This document shows positions 6,436 to 6,889 of a stretch of 6,889 bases of DNA, one piece after another; within the stretch, counting starts at the first letter, position 1, and every line of letters begins with the position of its first letter. The stretch is from positions 1 through 6,889 of the forward strand of contig JBBIKH010000190.1 of the NCBI GenBank assembly GCA_037445575.1, written 5' to 3'. A program made the position numbers and the translations under genes. This stretch comes from Oleimicrobium sp037445575. GTDB lineage: Bacteria > Zhuqueibacterota > Zhuqueibacteria > JANLFK01 > Oleimicrobiaceae. Below the pieces are notes generated by a model. It did not search any database, had not been told where the DNA came from, and was given only the letters and a program-made list of their open reading frames with translations.

Positions 6436-6650
6436 TCCTTGATCATTCCCCAGCCGCCTACCCTTCAGTCACAGGTGGATACCCGCCGCTCTCATGTCCC
6501 TCGCAGGTCTACCTTTGCCCCCGCTGGCTGCCGGACCAGCACGCAGTGGGGCGCTAGTCTGCTTCATCCCTTGCGGTGCCGGTAGCCGTAAAGGCCAAGA
6601 GCACAGGGTGCGTCGTGTACAAGGGTCCCCGGGAGGCGGCAGATGCCCAT
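6436..6650. other. Stretch with no recognised gene
   Basis: No reading frame here resembles a protein I know on either strand, and no tRNA, riboswitch or clear terminator is visible. A short tandem duplication, ATCATTCC at 6431-6438 and 6442-6449, lies at its left end across the ferredoxin start. GCTGG and CCAGC near 6522-6540 could pair as a weak stem without a T-run. It may hold the promoter for the ferredoxin-MFS-radical SAM group, or further decayed coding sequence. Confidence 0.35.
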
Positions 6651-6889
6651 TCACAGACCGGGAATTAGCGCCACACCCTGGAAGCAGGCCCAGCGCGTGG
6701 CCAGCCCCACCAGGATCGCCCACAGCATGCTGGCCAGCGTGCCGATCAGGTAGTATTCCGCAAATTCCCGGTTCTTGAGCTCCTCAAACCTAGTGATCGA
6801 CTTGGCCGTCAGCACAAGCCCCAGCGCTGTGTATTGCCCGAGCAGCACGAAGGTGACAGTCAGGGCCCTCTCCAGCGCGCCGATCAGCG
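6651..6889 (-). CDS. C-terminal part of a membrane protein, DUF3307-like; 5' end beyond window
   Basis: About 78 residues are visible before the TGA at 6651. The frame is open through the right edge, so the gene starts outside. The visible part contains LERALTVTFVLLGQYTALG (a membrane helix), then an AKSITRFEEL loop, NREFAEYYLIGTLASML and a second helix (WAILVGL). The order helix, AKSI.RF, AEY.LIGTL, helix is what I know from the C-terminus of DUF3307-type membrane proteins, which have no established biochemical role. The residues after the last helix (about RWACFQGVALIPGL) are a short tail. GTG at 6848 is an internal valine rather than a start, since family-like sequence continues upstream of it. 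The link to the downstream genes is unclear because 215 bases without a recognised gene intervene. Confidence 0.7.
   Translation of the reverse strand, partial: LIGALERALTVTFVLLGQYTALGLVLTAKSITRFEELKNREFAEYYLIGTLASMLWAILVGLATRWACFQGVALIPGL

Noticed and set aside
6469..6723. An 84-codon minus-strand frame between the ferredoxin fragment and the DUF3307-like gene.
   Set aside because: Its 5' half overlaps the membrane protein in another frame and its translation is Pro/Gly/Arg-rich without motifs. The internal ATG near 6565 has AAGGG directly against it, too close for a good ribosome binding site.

Overview
The window is G+C-rich (about 60% by eye). Every gene I can support lies on the minus strand, so transcription runs from right to left. 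The bacterial-type genes, strong Shine-Dalgarno (SD) sites (AGGAGG) and several GTG starts point to a bacterium. There is no rRNA, tRNA or lineage marker, so I do not name a taxon. No mobile element, CRISPR array or phage gene is visible.

Layout in the direction of transcription: the C-terminus of a DUF3307-like membrane protein (cut by the right edge, ending 6651); a 215-base stretch with no recognised gene; a small degenerate ferredoxin of the HgcB-like type (6148-6435); an MFS exporter (4773-6059, start uncertain); a COG1313/PflX-like radical SAM protein with an apparent twin-arginine signal (3693-4760), whose ribosome binding site contains the MFS stop codon; a 124-base gap; the alpha and beta subunits of a thiamine-diphosphate 2-oxoacid dehydrogenase E1 component (2540-3568 and 1533-2543, overlapping by four bases); an O6-alkylguanine-DNA alkyltransferase (905-1480); and an MBL-fold metallo-hydrolase (from 866, cut by the left edge).

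Two close pairs look functional. The MFS and radical SAM genes are translationally coupled, and the two E1 genes are certainly one enzyme. No E2 or E3 gene accompanies the E1 pair here, so its acyl acceptor must be encoded elsewhere or be unconventional. The DNA repair and MBL genes follow at 38-52 bases and may simply be co-transcribed.

Most of the window is ordinary. The best leads are the apparently exported radical SAM protein coupled to an exporter, the decayed HgcB-like ferredoxin just upstream of it, and the Arg/Lys-rich C-terminal segment of the E1 alpha subunit.
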